Shown piece after piece: positions 33,601-40,364 of a stretch of DNA of 64,000 bases. The DNA is taken from NCBI GenBank assembly GCA_023384415.1, contig JAHDWJ010000029.1:1-64000 (forward strand). The letters run 5' to 3'. Below the pieces are notes generated by a model. The model was not told where the DNA came from and did not search any database. It saw only the letters and a list, made by a program, of their open reading frames with translations. The DNA comes from Anaerolineae bacterium. Its GTDB lineage: Bacteria; Chloroflexota; Anaerolineae; Promineifilales; Promineifilaceae. The number at the start of each line of letters is the position of its first letter. Within the stretch, counting starts at the first letter, position 1. Position numbers and translations under genes: made by a program.

Positions 33601-33669
33601 CCGCGTTCTTTCCGGCGGCGCACCCACTTTTAACATCGTATGCAAGAGTTTTGCAACTTCATTTTTCAT
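30652..33669 (-). CDS. Molybdopterin oxidoreductase catalytic subunit (SoeA/PsrA-like)
   Basis: 1005 residues of the DMSO-reductase family. An N-terminal [4Fe-4S] site (CFNCESACG .. GRNCAKG, about residues 94-130) precedes the bis-MGD domains. HTNVCSSGARAGYGFW offers a Cys as likely Mo ligand. C-terminal cofactor-binding segments include MHPSDAQRLGVQTGDLVRVE. The N-terminus MKNEVAKLLHTMLK has no twin-arginine signal, so the subunit should be cytoplasmic. That is like SoeA (sulfite dehydrogenase) and unlike periplasmic PsrA/PhsA. Neighbours that make or carry sulfur species support sulfite oxidation, but polysulfide or thiosulfate turnover is possible. Residues ~335-361 and ~699-709 are low-complexity inserts from repeat DNA. 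Confidence 0.85.
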   Translation of the reverse strand: MKNEVAKLLHTMLKVGAPPERTRPQPTTFTNVAGTALPDFADIDPAEVQMITVEHPDGRMSQYPPPEYWDDWVEYSGKEWPRKVAHRYMLVPTVCFNCESACGLLAYVDKTTLEIKKFEGNPVHPGSRGRNCAKGPATHNQTYDPERILYPLKRVGKRGEGHWKRITWDEALNEIAAKMRTSREQRRDGIMYHVGRPGEDGYTNRCITAWGVDGHNSHTNVCSSGARAGYGFWCNWDRPSPDHAHARVILLISSHLETGHYFNPHAQRIIEGKMNGAKIITLDPRLSNTASLSDCWLPTWPGSEAEVLLAIANYLIQNDLYDRRFVEQWVNWQDTLAAVGSGQLAVNSPTLHSLISHSPTPQFAHFDLVLKELYGEFTFARAAASAQVPVERLEEAARLIADCDGRLAAHVWRSASIGNLGGWQVARCLMFLNVLTGSVGTRGGTSGGEWNKFVPKPFKSPPPFNAWNELQLPDEWPLAHFEMSFLLPHFLEEERGNIDVYFTRVYNPMWINPDGFMWLKALQDESKIKCHVALTPTWNESAWFADYVLPMGHAGERHDLMSQETHAGQWIAFRQPVRRVAMEKLGHKVRFTHEANPGEVWEENEWWIELSARLDPDGSLGIRQWFESPYRPGEIITVEEYYQWIFENSVPGLPEAAAHESLTPLQYMRKYGVFAVKQSNYKPYEKEIEGLGEWQMETDSQFTSHNSQFTLDPSARILENGKVIGVVVAGKPREGFDTPSRKLEFFSQTVYQWGWTEREYTIPWTLKSHVHPDNINQEQGEMVLLPNFRLPTLIHTRTANSKWLYEISHKNPIWMHPSDAQRLGVQTGDLVRVETEIGYFIDKVWVTEGMKPGIIAMSHHLGRWRLEENKGVNPGMSSLAELEENGSQHRLNILHGAQPWPSFDPDTSRVWWQDVGVHQNLTHAVHPDPISGGHCWLQKAVNVRKAAAHEPYGEVWVDTAKSMAVYREWLALTRPASQVSPDGHRRPLWLRRPLKPVAEAYKRNG
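31541..31572. repeat. In-frame (GAATTGT)n repeat inside molybdoenzyme gene
   Basis: GTGAATTGTGAATTGTGGCT followed by TGTGAATTGG encodes a Ser/Gln/Phe/Thr-rich stretch near residues 699-709 and matches spacer-type 8-bp repeats. Confidence 0.6.
32586..32665. repeat. In-frame GGGAGAGTGGGAGATT-type repeat inside molybdoenzyme gene
   Basis: About 80 bp of GTGGGAGA/GAGTGG words encode a low-complexity insert (residues ~335-361, rich in Ser, Pro, Thr and His) not expected in this enzyme family. It stays in frame. Confidence 0.65.
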
Positions 33670-33702
33670 CTTTATTTAGATCCTTATCAAACGAGTTTTC
33701 AC

Positions 33703-35106
33703 TCAGTCACCCGGATTAAACTGAAAGCTAACGCTACTCGTTACCCAAGTCTTAAAGTCTCCGAATTCATTCCAACCACGCTTGATAAATGCAAGTATTG
33801 TGTTACGCGCTAACGTTTCCAAATCTAACAAATCACCAATATCCAATTTAGAGCGATGTCTCCCATGTACAACATGATTTCTGATTTTAAATAGATCATA
33901 CGCACGATTTCGTACACAGTTAAAACGATCATTTGAATCGGTAGATTTTTTCAGTTTCTTACCAAATTCTTTTGAAACTTGACCACCTAAAGGAAGAATC
34001 CTGTTGATTCCACTACCATGAACCAGACTAGCAATTTGCAAAGCGTAACTTTCTTGAGCAGTTCTATCCTCTGATAAAAGAGCTTCTAACGAAATAGCAT
34101 ACATTAAATAACTGTCCTCAATATTTTGAGTCGCTGTAGCTTTAGCAAACCACTTAATAGCTGTAAATAAACGTTTATCTATTTCCGTCTCTTTTTTATT
34201 TTTAACCGCACGAAGTGAAGTGTTTATTTGCTCCAAACCATTTTCTTTTATTAAGCTCAAGAGCTTTTCGTTGATTTTGAAGGGGAAATTGAATTTTTGT
34301 GACCAGTATACTCCAGGAATCTGCTCATTCACGGAAAGGTCTGTTCTGACACCTAGTACTGAAAGCCGTTCAGAAACCAAACCGTGTTTTTTCACGCTCA
34401 TACGGATAGAACTTGATGGACGCAAGTAAATATCACTGTAGAATGATCCAAGGAATAACCGCAAAACATCAAGAGCCATTTCTGCTTCTTCTGTGCCTTG
34501 TTTTATGGCTTGCTCCGAGTCACCTCGCACTCTAACCTTGAAAAATGCCGGGGGTTCTTGAAATTCTTTAATAAGATGTGTATCCAAATGTAGTTGTTGA
34601 GCATACAGTGTGGCAATATTTAGTAGTTCAGAAGACTCAGTGTTCTTTTGTATGTAACCATCTACTATTTCAATAACAATTGAATTTTCAAACTCCAGCC
34701 CTTCAATCGCGACATAAATATCAAAATCATGAATATCATTTTGAATGTTGCCTTTTAGTTTTCTTACAGTTTTTTCAACATGCGAGTCATTATCAAGCCT
34801 ATAGTCATTTTCGATCCAATTAAAAGCAGCTTCCATAATATAGCTTGATATAGTCTTATGACTTACTTGATCTCCAAATGAGCGACTTATTTGTTCAGTC
34901 AACCTTTCTAATTCCGAGATCCGATATACCGGGTACAGTATTTGACCATTTATCTTCACATACCTTAATGAGGGCCAATATTCCTTTTTCCCCTCAAAGA
35001 AATATTCAAGCAGTTTCTTTGAAGGAGAATTTAATGCGGAAGTTTTAATTAGCCCTTTGAAGGCTTCCGCTATTTTCCTGAAAGAAGGATCATTCTCCAT
35101 AGTCAT
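33703..35106 (-). CDS. AT-rich gene with C-terminal HEPN (Apea-like) domain, inserted in the operon
   Basis: 467 residues. The base composition is clearly AT-rich against its neighbours, and it carries no GCGGCCGC site. The C-terminal ~160 residues look like an Apea-like HEPN domain: SYLMYAISLEALLSEDRTAQ, then FNCVRNRAYDLFKIRNHVVH, whose RNHVVH fits the R-x4-H motif of HEPN ribonucleases. The N-terminal ~300 residues are unassigned (KLLEYFFEGKKEYWPSLRYV, IEIVDGYIQ). It lies between the catalytic and electron-transfer subunit genes, 33 and 47 nt from them, on the same strand. HEPN proteins often act in defence or as toxins; no partner antitoxin is visible. ATG at 35100 is an alternative start. 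Function unknown. Confidence 0.75.
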   Translation of the reverse strand: MTMENDPSFRKIAEAFKGLIKTSALNSPSKKLLEYFFEGKKEYWPSLRYVKINGQILYPVYRISELERLTEQISRSFGDQVSHKTISSYIMEAAFNWIENDYRLDNDSHVEKTVRKLKGNIQNDIHDFDIYVAIEGLEFENSIVIEIVDGYIQKNTESSELLNIATLYAQQLHLDTHLIKEFQEPPAFFKVRVRGDSEQAIKQGTEEAEMALDVLRLFLGSFYSDIYLRPSSSIRMSVKKHGLVSERLSVLGVRTDLSVNEQIPGVYWSQKFNFPFKINEKLLSLIKENGLEQINTSLRAVKNKKETEIDKRLFTAIKWFAKATATQNIEDSYLMYAISLEALLSEDRTAQESYALQIASLVHGSGINRILPLGGQVSKEFGKKLKKSTDSNDRFNCVRNRAYDLFKIRNHVVHGRHRSKLDIGDLLDLETLARNTILAFIKRGWNEFGDFKTWVTSSVSFQFNPGD

Positions 35107-35153
35107 TTCCCCAAAATTGAATCATTCGTATTGTCTGAAATTTCATCCTACAT

Positions 35154-36815
35154 TCAACTATTGGGTATTTCCTGGGGAGCCATGACAAAGGCGTACTCGA
35201 AAAGATAAAGGCCAATGATGGTGCAAATGGCGGCGATGGCCCCAAGAATGGGTAAACCGGTCAGGATGAGTAAGAGTGGCGCAGCGTGCCCCAGAACGAT
35301 GCTGCCCCACCAGAAATGGTGCTTGTAATGGCCGTGACTGATCTCATGGGCGGCGCGGGCGGCGATTTCGCTGGCGTGGGGGATGCCAAATTCGCCTAGT
35401 AAGGTGATGAAGAGGTCAATGAGGAGCGCGGCCGCAAACACCACCCGCGCCACCTTCACCATCTCCACCGGGGCCACGAACAACCCCAACAGCAGGGCAA
35501 CCCCACTCCCAACCATAAGGGCCTGCACAATCAGGTGAAAGGGCAGGAGCGGGCTTTGCCACAAATCCCGCCCTTCTGCCTGGGCAAACAGGAACGCCGT
35601 ATAAATGGCGGCCATGATAGCAAACGGCAGCCCCACCCAGAGGAAAACCGCCCGTAACCAGGGCAGATCATAATCGTACAGATATACCCCTAACTCATAC
35701 AGCCACCACAACCCCATCACCGTGGAGAACCCAATAAGTACCACTGCCCCGCGAGCCAGCCAACTGCGCCATTGCGGCCGCCATAAAATATACAAAAACC
35801 GCTCCGGCTTCTCCAGGTCTAACACCAGAAACCCGGTCGTCAGGCCAATAAACAGCAGAGCTAGAAAGCCCCCCACCAACGCCGTCAGCCCATCAAACGG
35901 GAACAGGTTCAGCCCCCAGCCCAGGGCCAACAGCATAAAAATCCCTGACCCAATCCCCTTTGTCACCAGATAGGCCGGTACCGGCCAATGCCAGGGCAGT
36001 TTATGCTGGGCATTATAGCTTACCTGAATCATCTGCCCGGCTACCCGCTCCCCAATCTGAATCGGGCCGCGCCACGGTTGGCCCTGGGGCTGCGGGGAGC
36101 GCAGGGGAACACCAGAGTTTGCCAGTTTGCGGGGTTGGGAGTTTGCGGGTTTCCCACTGGCATACTCGCCCACTCGCCCACTCGCCGACTCGTGTAACGG
36201 AATCACATCGGCCCACAAAAACGTCTCTGGGGTGCGCTCGGTAGCCGTGGGGTGCATAACGACATCGTTGCCTTCGATGTAGAACAGTTTGGGGGATGTG
36301 CCCTGCTCTGGTTTGCGGACGGTCACGTTGTGCTGGCCTAAAACCCGGCTGATTTCACTTTGGGGGTCGTTCATATCCCCGGCGATGATGGCATGTTCTG
36401 GACAGACGACGACACAAGCTGGCTCCAGGCCAATGTCAGTACGGTGGGCGCAGTAATGACATTTGGCAGCGGTATTGGTGGTGGGGTCAATGTAGATGGC
36501 ATCGTAAGGGCACGCCTGCATACACGCCTTGCAGCCGATACAGACGCTGTTATCAAACTCGACAATGCCATCAGCCCGCTGGTACATCGCCTCAGTAGGG
36601 CAGATGCGGACGCAAGGGGGGTTGGCGCAATGGTTACAGCGGGTGACCTGGAAATGGCGGCGGGTATCGGGATAAGTCCCCGTTTCCACATATTTAACCC
36701 AGGTGCGGTAGACGCCCAGGGGTACTTCGTTTTCGCTTTTGCAGGCGGTGGAGCAGGCATGACAGCCGATACATTTGCGGTTGTCTATCACAAAGCCGTA
36801 ATTTTGGGTATTCAT
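35154..36815 (-). CDS. Fused 4x[4Fe-4S] ferredoxin subunit and NrfD-type membrane anchor
   Basis: 553 residues. The N-terminal ~190 residues are a PsrB/DmsB-like ferredoxin with four Cys groups: CIGCHACSTACKSE, CNHCANPPCVRICP, CIGCKACMQACP and CHYC .. CVVVCP. A ~45-residue Ser/Pro-rich linker (residues ~208-234 come from spacer-type repeats) joins it to an NrfD/PsrC membrane domain with eight or more helices (WHWPVPAYLVTKGIGSGIFM, LDLEKPERFLYILWRPQW). It should pass electrons between the molybdoenzyme and quinones. In most systems these are two proteins. GAGGTGCT precedes the ATG, and a promoter lies at 36860-36888. The HEPN gene separates it from its catalytic subunit. Confidence 0.88.
   Translation of the reverse strand: MNTQNYGFVIDNRKCIGCHACSTACKSENEVPLGVYRTWVKYVETGTYPDTRRHFQVTRCNHCANPPCVRICPTEAMYQRADGIVEFDNSVCIGCKACMQACPYDAIYIDPTTNTAAKCHYCAHRTDIGLEPACVVVCPEHAIIAGDMNDPQSEISRVLGQHNVTVRKPEQGTSPKLFYIEGNDVVMHPTATERTPETFLWADVIPLHESASGRVGEYASGKPANSQPRKLANSGVPLRSPQPQGQPWRGPIQIGERVAGQMIQVSYNAQHKLPWHWPVPAYLVTKGIGSGIFMLLALGWGLNLFPFDGLTALVGGFLALLFIGLTTGFLVLDLEKPERFLYILWRPQWRSWLARGAVVLIGFSTVMGLWWLYELGVYLYDYDLPWLRAVFLWVGLPFAIMAAIYTAFLFAQAEGRDLWQSPLLPFHLIVQALMVGSGVALLLGLFVAPVEMVKVARVVFAAALLIDLFITLLGEFGIPHASEIAARAAHEISHGHYKHHFWWGSIVLGHAAPLLLILTGLPILGAIAAICTIIGLYLFEYAFVMAPQEIPNS
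36113..36193. repeat. In-frame (CGCCCACT)n-type repeat in the fusion linker
   Basis: About 80 bp of CCAGTTTGCGGG and CGCCCACTCGCCCACTCG words form the coding sequence of the linker between the ferredoxin and NrfD domains. The same words are otherwise intergenic (4290, 21435, 46818). Confidence 0.75.
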
Positions 36816-36859
36816 AGCACCTCGGTGGTGTAATAAGGGAGGGCGATGGTTGAACAGCT

Positions 36860-36888
36860 ATTATGCCGGTAGTCGCGGCCGCGTACAA
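36860..36888 (-). promoter_or_regulatory. Promoter with GCGGCCGC next to the -35
   Basis: Minus-strand TTGTAC (36888-36883), then GCGGCCGC (36882-36875), nine more bases, then CATAAT (36865-36860): a 17-bp spacer. It is the likely promoter of the ferredoxin-NrfD/HEPN/molybdoenzyme operon. The layout matches the leuS promoter at 48520-48548. The rest of the 36889-37073 gap shows nothing firm apart from CACGAATAGGCACGAAT words near 37010. Confidence 0.65.
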
Positions 36889-37073
36889 GCCATTATCTCC
36901 CCTTTTACCAAACCCTTGTCTGCTCCTTACACAACCTTTACACGACCCCTTGCCAATCTTGGGTAACATCCAGGGAAACGGTACAATAGATATACGGGGG
37001 TTTTGCCACGAATAGGCACGAATCCATGCTCCTGCCAATCCATGCTTCATCTATCTATGGCTTAACTTACTAC

Positions 37074-37206
37074 CTTACAAGTCAACTTCTTACCCCAAAA
37101 ACAAGAACTGATCCACAGAAGAAGCAGATTTTCACAGATGGCTTAAAAATCTGCGTCTATCTGTGACACCTGTGGATACATCTTTTCTGGTTTGCCCAGG
37201 TTAGGA
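37074..37206. repeat. A-type repeat, copy 3 (uninterrupted)
   Basis: CCTTACAAGTCAACTTCTTA to GCCCAGGTTAGGA, with a long inner palindrome (CAGATTTTCACAGATG / ATCTGCGTCTATCTGTGACA). Its right end lies 11 bp before the response-regulator start and offers the only AGGA-like ribosome site there. Confidence 0.75.
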
Positions 37207-37216
37207 AATTTCTGCG

Positions 37217-37906
37217 ATGAATATCAAAATCCTGGTGGTTGAAGATGAGAGCAATATTCAGACCATCATCCGCACCTATTTGGAAAGTGCCGGGTTTGCG
37301 GTGCGGGTGGTGGGCAGCGGGCCAGACGCCCTGCGGGAAGCGGCTCAATGGCAGCCCGATCTTATTGTGTTGGATCTGAACCTGCCGGGCATGGATGGCC
37401 TGGAAGTCACTACCCGTCTACGCCAGGAGTCTGAGGTGTATATTTTAATCCTTACGGCGCGGGGAGAGGAGACGGATCGGGTAGCCGGGCTGCGGTTGGG
37501 GGCTGATGATTATTTGACCAAGCCGTTTAGTCCCCGGGAGCTGGTTGCCCGTGTGGAAGCGATTTTGCGGCGGCAGCGCCGGGGGCCGGCCGCCCCATCT
37601 GCCACCCTCACTTTTGCCCATCTTACCATCAACCCAGACAGCCACGAGGCCCAGGCCAACGGCCATCTGTTAGAATTGACGGCCACAGAGTTTCAGGTGT
37701 TATGGGAATTGGCTCGCAACGCCGGCCGCGTCCTCACTCGTGATCAGCTGGTTAATCTGGTATGGGGGAGCAATTTTTATGGCAATGACCGGGTGGTGGA
37801 TGTATATGTAGGGCAGGTGCGCCGTAAATTACAAGACGCCACCCAACAAACCCTCATAGAAACGGTGCGCGGGGTGGGGTATAAGTTTGTGGATGTGAAG
37901 AAGTGA
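37217..37906 (+). CDS. OmpR-family response regulator (second system)
   Basis: 229 residues. The receiver has VVEDES, phosphoacceptor Asp53 in VLDLNLPGMDGLE, LTARGEE and DDYLTKPFSP. The winged helix spans about 130-227 (TEFQVLWELARNAGRVLTRD, VVDVYVGQVRRKL, ETVRGVGYKF). It is followed 58 nt later by its kinase. It is divergent from the ferredoxin-NrfD operon across a ~400-bp gap, so control of that operon is possible but not shown. Confidence 0.95.
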   Translation: MNIKILVVEDESNIQTIIRTYLESAGFAVRVVGSGPDALREAAQWQPDLIVLDLNLPGMDGLEVTTRLRQESEVYILILTARGEETDRVAGLRLGADDYLTKPFSPRELVARVEAILRRQRRGPAAPSATLTFAHLTINPDSHEAQANGHLLELTATEFQVLWELARNAGRVLTRDQLVNLVWGSNFYGNDRVVDVYVGQVRRKLQDATQQTLIETVRGVGYKFVDVKK

Positions 37907-37964
37907 GAAGTGAGGGCTGAAGCAATGGGAGACGGGTCTACTAGCCCACTCGTAAAGGAACCCC

Positions 37965-39083
37965 ATGCCCTGGTATAAACGGTTACGTTGGCGGTTGATT
38001 GCCTCCCAATTTTTGGTGGCTTTTGTGGGGGTCACGGTGATGATGCTGGCAACACGCATCATTATTTTGAGTACGGCCTCCCATGTGATTCGCCCCCGGT
38101 TACTGGCCCTGCTGGCTGACCCGGCCTTGCTCACCAAAACGGAGCAGCATTTGATTTATGCTTTTCGGGATGCGGTATTAGGGTCGGTGGCTGTGGCCGC
38201 ATTGGCCGCCATTACCGCCGGGGTCTTTTCCAGCTATCTCCTATGGCGTACCCTCATCGCTCCCCTGCGCCAGATGGCCGATAGCAGCCGCCGCATTGCC
38301 GATGGCCGGTATAATGAACGAGTCCAGGTGCCGGATAACAGCGGCGAAGCGATGGCGGAGTTGGTGCTAAGTTTTAATCAGATGGCGGCCGCGTTAGAGC
38401 AGGTAGAGCAGCAGCGCATGGTTCTCCTGGGCAATATCACCCATGAGCTGCGGACCCCCCTCACCGGGCTAAAAGGATATCTGGAAGGGTTGATGGATGG
38501 GCTGTTCCCGGCCAATGAGGAGACCTTCGCCTGGATGTCCCAAGAGGTAGAGCGGCTGCGCCGTCTGGTAGATGATATTCAGCACCTCTCCCAGATTGAG
38601 GCGGGGCAATTTTCATTGGTGTATCAAAATTTTGACCTGGTGGCTCTGACAACGCGGGTGGTGGCCCAACTGCGGCCGCAAGCCCAGGCCAAAGAGCTAA
38701 CCCTCACCCTTAACCCCCATCCGGCCCCCCTGGAAGTTCAGGCTGATCCTGACCGTACCGCCCAGGTGCTGCTCAACCTCATCGGCAACGCCATCCGCTA
38801 TACCCCGGAACATGGGACTATTACTATCACCTTGGCCCTGACTGATTCGTTTGGGCAGGTGACGATAACCGATACAGGCGTCGGCATTCCCGCCGACGCC
38901 TTGCCCTATCTATTTGAGCGGTTTTATCGGGTAGACCCATCCCGGTCGCGGGTTAGTGGAGGGAGTGGCATTGGTTTGACCATTGCCCGGCATCTGGTTT
39001 GGGCCATGGGGGGGGATATCGCGGCCGCGAGTCAGGGCCGCGATCAGGGAAGTACCTTCACCTTTACCCTACCCCTTGCCTAG
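37965..39083 (+). CDS. Membrane sensor histidine kinase (second system)
   Basis: 372 residues. TM1 (LIASQFLVAFVGVTVMMLAT), a short extracytoplasmic loop of about 40 residues, TM2 (VLGSVAVAALAAITAGVFSS), HAMP (LRQMADSSRRIADGRYNERV), HisKA with His160 in NITHELRTPLTG, and HATPase with LIGNAIRYTPEHG, DTGVGIPADA and GSGIGLTIARHL. The very small outer loop suggests it senses the membrane or works with a partner protein. Its 3' end overlaps the convergent pyrB gene by 15 bp. Confidence 0.93.
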   Translation: MPWYKRLRWRLIASQFLVAFVGVTVMMLATRIIILSTASHVIRPRLLALLADPALLTKTEQHLIYAFRDAVLGSVAVAALAAITAGVFSSYLLWRTLIAPLRQMADSSRRIADGRYNERVQVPDNSGEAMAELVLSFNQMAAALEQVEQQRMVLLGNITHELRTPLTGLKGYLEGLMDGLFPANEETFAWMSQEVERLRRLVDDIQHLSQIEAGQFSLVYQNFDLVALTTRVVAQLRPQAQAKELTLTLNPHPAPLEVQADPDRTAQVLLNLIGNAIRYTPEHGTITITLALTDSFGQVTITDTGVGIPADALPYLFERFYRVDPSRSRVSGGSGIGLTIARHLVWAMGGDIAAASQGRDQGSTFTFTLPLA

Positions 39084-40079
39084 CACGGCGGCCAACAAGG
39101 CCATCCGCACATACATCCCATTTTGCACCTGGCGGAAATAGGCTGCCCTGGGGTCGCTGTCTACGTTGTAATGAATTTCTCCCACCCGGGGCAAGGGGTG
39201 CATGACAATCATCTTCTCCTTAGCCCGGCTCATTAAATCGGTTGTAATCTCATAGAAATTTTTCACTTCCTCATATTGGGACAGATCGGAAAATCGCTCT
39301 TTCTGCACCCGTGTCACGTACAACACATCAGCATTTTGGATGACATCGGCCACGTCGTGAGTTTCCCGCACATCCACCCCGGCATCTTTCACCTCGTTCA
39401 TAATAGTCAGAGGCAGGCGCAAACTTTCTGGCGACACAAAGCGCAGGCTGACATCATAGTGGAGCAGCAGTTTGGTGAGGGAATGGACGGTGCGACCAAA
39501 GCGCAAATCGCCGACCATGGCGATTTTTAACCCATCTAACCGGCCTAGCTCTTCTTTGATGGTGAACATATCAAGCAGGGCCTGGGTGGGATGCTCCCCT
39601 GGTCCATCTCCAGCGTTAATGACCGGGATGGCGGCATAATCAGCGGCAACTTTGGCCGAGCCGAGGTCGGGGTGACGCAGGACGATGACATCAGAATATT
39701 GTTCCAGGGTGCGGATGGTGTCGGGCAGGGTTTCGCCTTTGCTGACGGAGCTGAATTGTACGCCCTGGGTGATGGGAATGACGCGGCCGCCCAGCCGTTC
39801 CATGGCGGCAATAAATGAGGCACTGGTACGGGTGCTGGGTTCATAAAAAAGACAGGTTAGAACATACCCTTTGAGCAAATCAACGGCCCCTACCTTCTGT
39901 ACCATTTCCCGCATTTCATGGGCGCGGGTAAAGATATATTCCAGGGTGTCACTGCTAAATTGGGAGACGGACAGGATGTCCTGACCGACCAAAGGGTGTT
40001 GGTGTTGATTATTTTGTTTGCCATTTCGGGTGGTCATTTCGTTCAGATTGAACAAGGGGGATAAGGTTTGGGTGTTCAT
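39069..40079 (-). CDS. pyrB: Aspartate carbamoyltransferase catalytic chain, CAD-like
   Basis: 336 residues. Joins carbamoyl phosphate and aspartate in UMP synthesis. The carbamoyl-phosphate site YEPSTRTSAS, GEHPTQALLD and HPLPRV are intact. HPLVGQDILSVSQF, REMVQKVGAVDLLKG and VDSDPRAAYFRQVQNG closely follow the animal CAD transcarbamoylase domain rather than E. coli PyrB. A 14-residue extra N-terminus precedes MTTRNGKQ, but the first ATG has a near-perfect AAAGGAGAG site, so 40079 is preferred. No pyrI is adjacent. Upstream lie a leader peptide and an intrinsic terminator (40147-40274), implying attenuation. Confidence 0.92.
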   Translation of the reverse strand: MNTQTLSPLFNLNEMTTRNGKQNNQHQHPLVGQDILSVSQFSSDTLEYIFTRAHEMREMVQKVGAVDLLKGYVLTCLFYEPSTRTSASFIAAMERLGGRVIPITQGVQFSSVSKGETLPDTIRTLEQYSDVIVLRHPDLGSAKVAADYAAIPVINAGDGPGEHPTQALLDMFTIKEELGRLDGLKIAMVGDLRFGRTVHSLTKLLLHYDVSLRFVSPESLRLPLTIMNEVKDAGVDVRETHDVADVIQNADVLYVTRVQKERFSDLSQYEEVKNFYEITTDLMSRAKEKMIVMHPLPRVGEIHYNVDSDPRAAYFRQVQNGMYVRMALLAAVLGKG

Positions 40080-40146
40080 TTTCTCTCCTTTGTAACCGTT
40101 TGGTAAATAAGTTAAGCGGCATGATTAGAAGGCGCGTCAAGATGGC

Positions 40147-40186
40147 AAAAAAAAGACCTGATTCCTTCTTTGGGGATCAGGTCTTT
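40147..40186 (-). terminator. Attenuator terminator upstream of pyrB
   Basis: On the minus strand, AAAGACCTGAT (40186-40176) pairs perfectly with ATCAGGTCTTT (40062+90 to +100, i.e. 40162-40152) around a 13-nt loop and runs into eight T residues (40154-40147). It lies 68 nt before pyrB and starts at the stop codon of a 29-residue leader ORF. Confidence 0.9.
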
Positions 40187-40274
40187 AATGATCAATGGTG
40201 TTGGCTGCACCGGGACGGTGAGCCATTTTGGGGAGGTTGCCAATCTGGGCTTTTATTCCAGTCACATAAAACAT
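40185..40274 (-). CDS. pyrB leader peptide (29 codons)
   Basis: A small ORF, MFYVTGIKAQ .. NTIDH, with a good GAGGT Shine-Dalgarno 8 nt before its ATG. Its TAA overlaps the first bases of the terminator stem. A ribosome following RNA polymerase closely to that stop would block the hairpin. This is the geometry of E. coli pyrBI attenuation, where low UTP slows polymerase and couples translation. No obvious U-rich pause site is seen, and the peptide sequence itself has no regulatory-codon run. The ORF is real by signals, but expression is inference. Confidence 0.7.
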   Translation of the reverse strand: MFYVTGIKAQIGNLPKMAHRPGAANTIDH

Positions 40275-40306
40275 GGTCTTTACCTCATGCCTGCACTGGA
40301 AAAACG

Positions 40307-40335
40307 ATGGTAGCACACTCATAAGATGGGTGCAA
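40307..40335 (-). promoter_or_regulatory. Probable pyrB promoter TTGCAC-17-TACCAT
   Basis: Minus-strand TTGCAC (40335-40330), a 17-bp spacer and TACCAT (40312-40307), in the 29 bp just after the methyltransferase stop codon. The start would fall near 40300, giving a leader that holds the small ORF and the terminator. Confidence 0.55.
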
Positions 40336-40364
40336 ATATGGCGGCCCAGAGGCATGTTAGGGAT

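Noticed and set aside
30652..33669. Naming the molybdoenzyme firmly as thiosulfate or polysulfide reductase
   Set aside because: No Tat signal is visible and motifs do not separate SoeA from PsrA/PhsA by eye; left as SoeA/PsrA-like.
33703..35106. Insertion sequence or transposase
   Set aside because: No DDE or other transposase motif, and no terminal repeats at its borders.
40150..40330. A PyrR-type binding loop in the pyrB leader
   Set aside because: The conserved PyrR anti-antiterminator sequence could not be found; a leader peptide model fits better.
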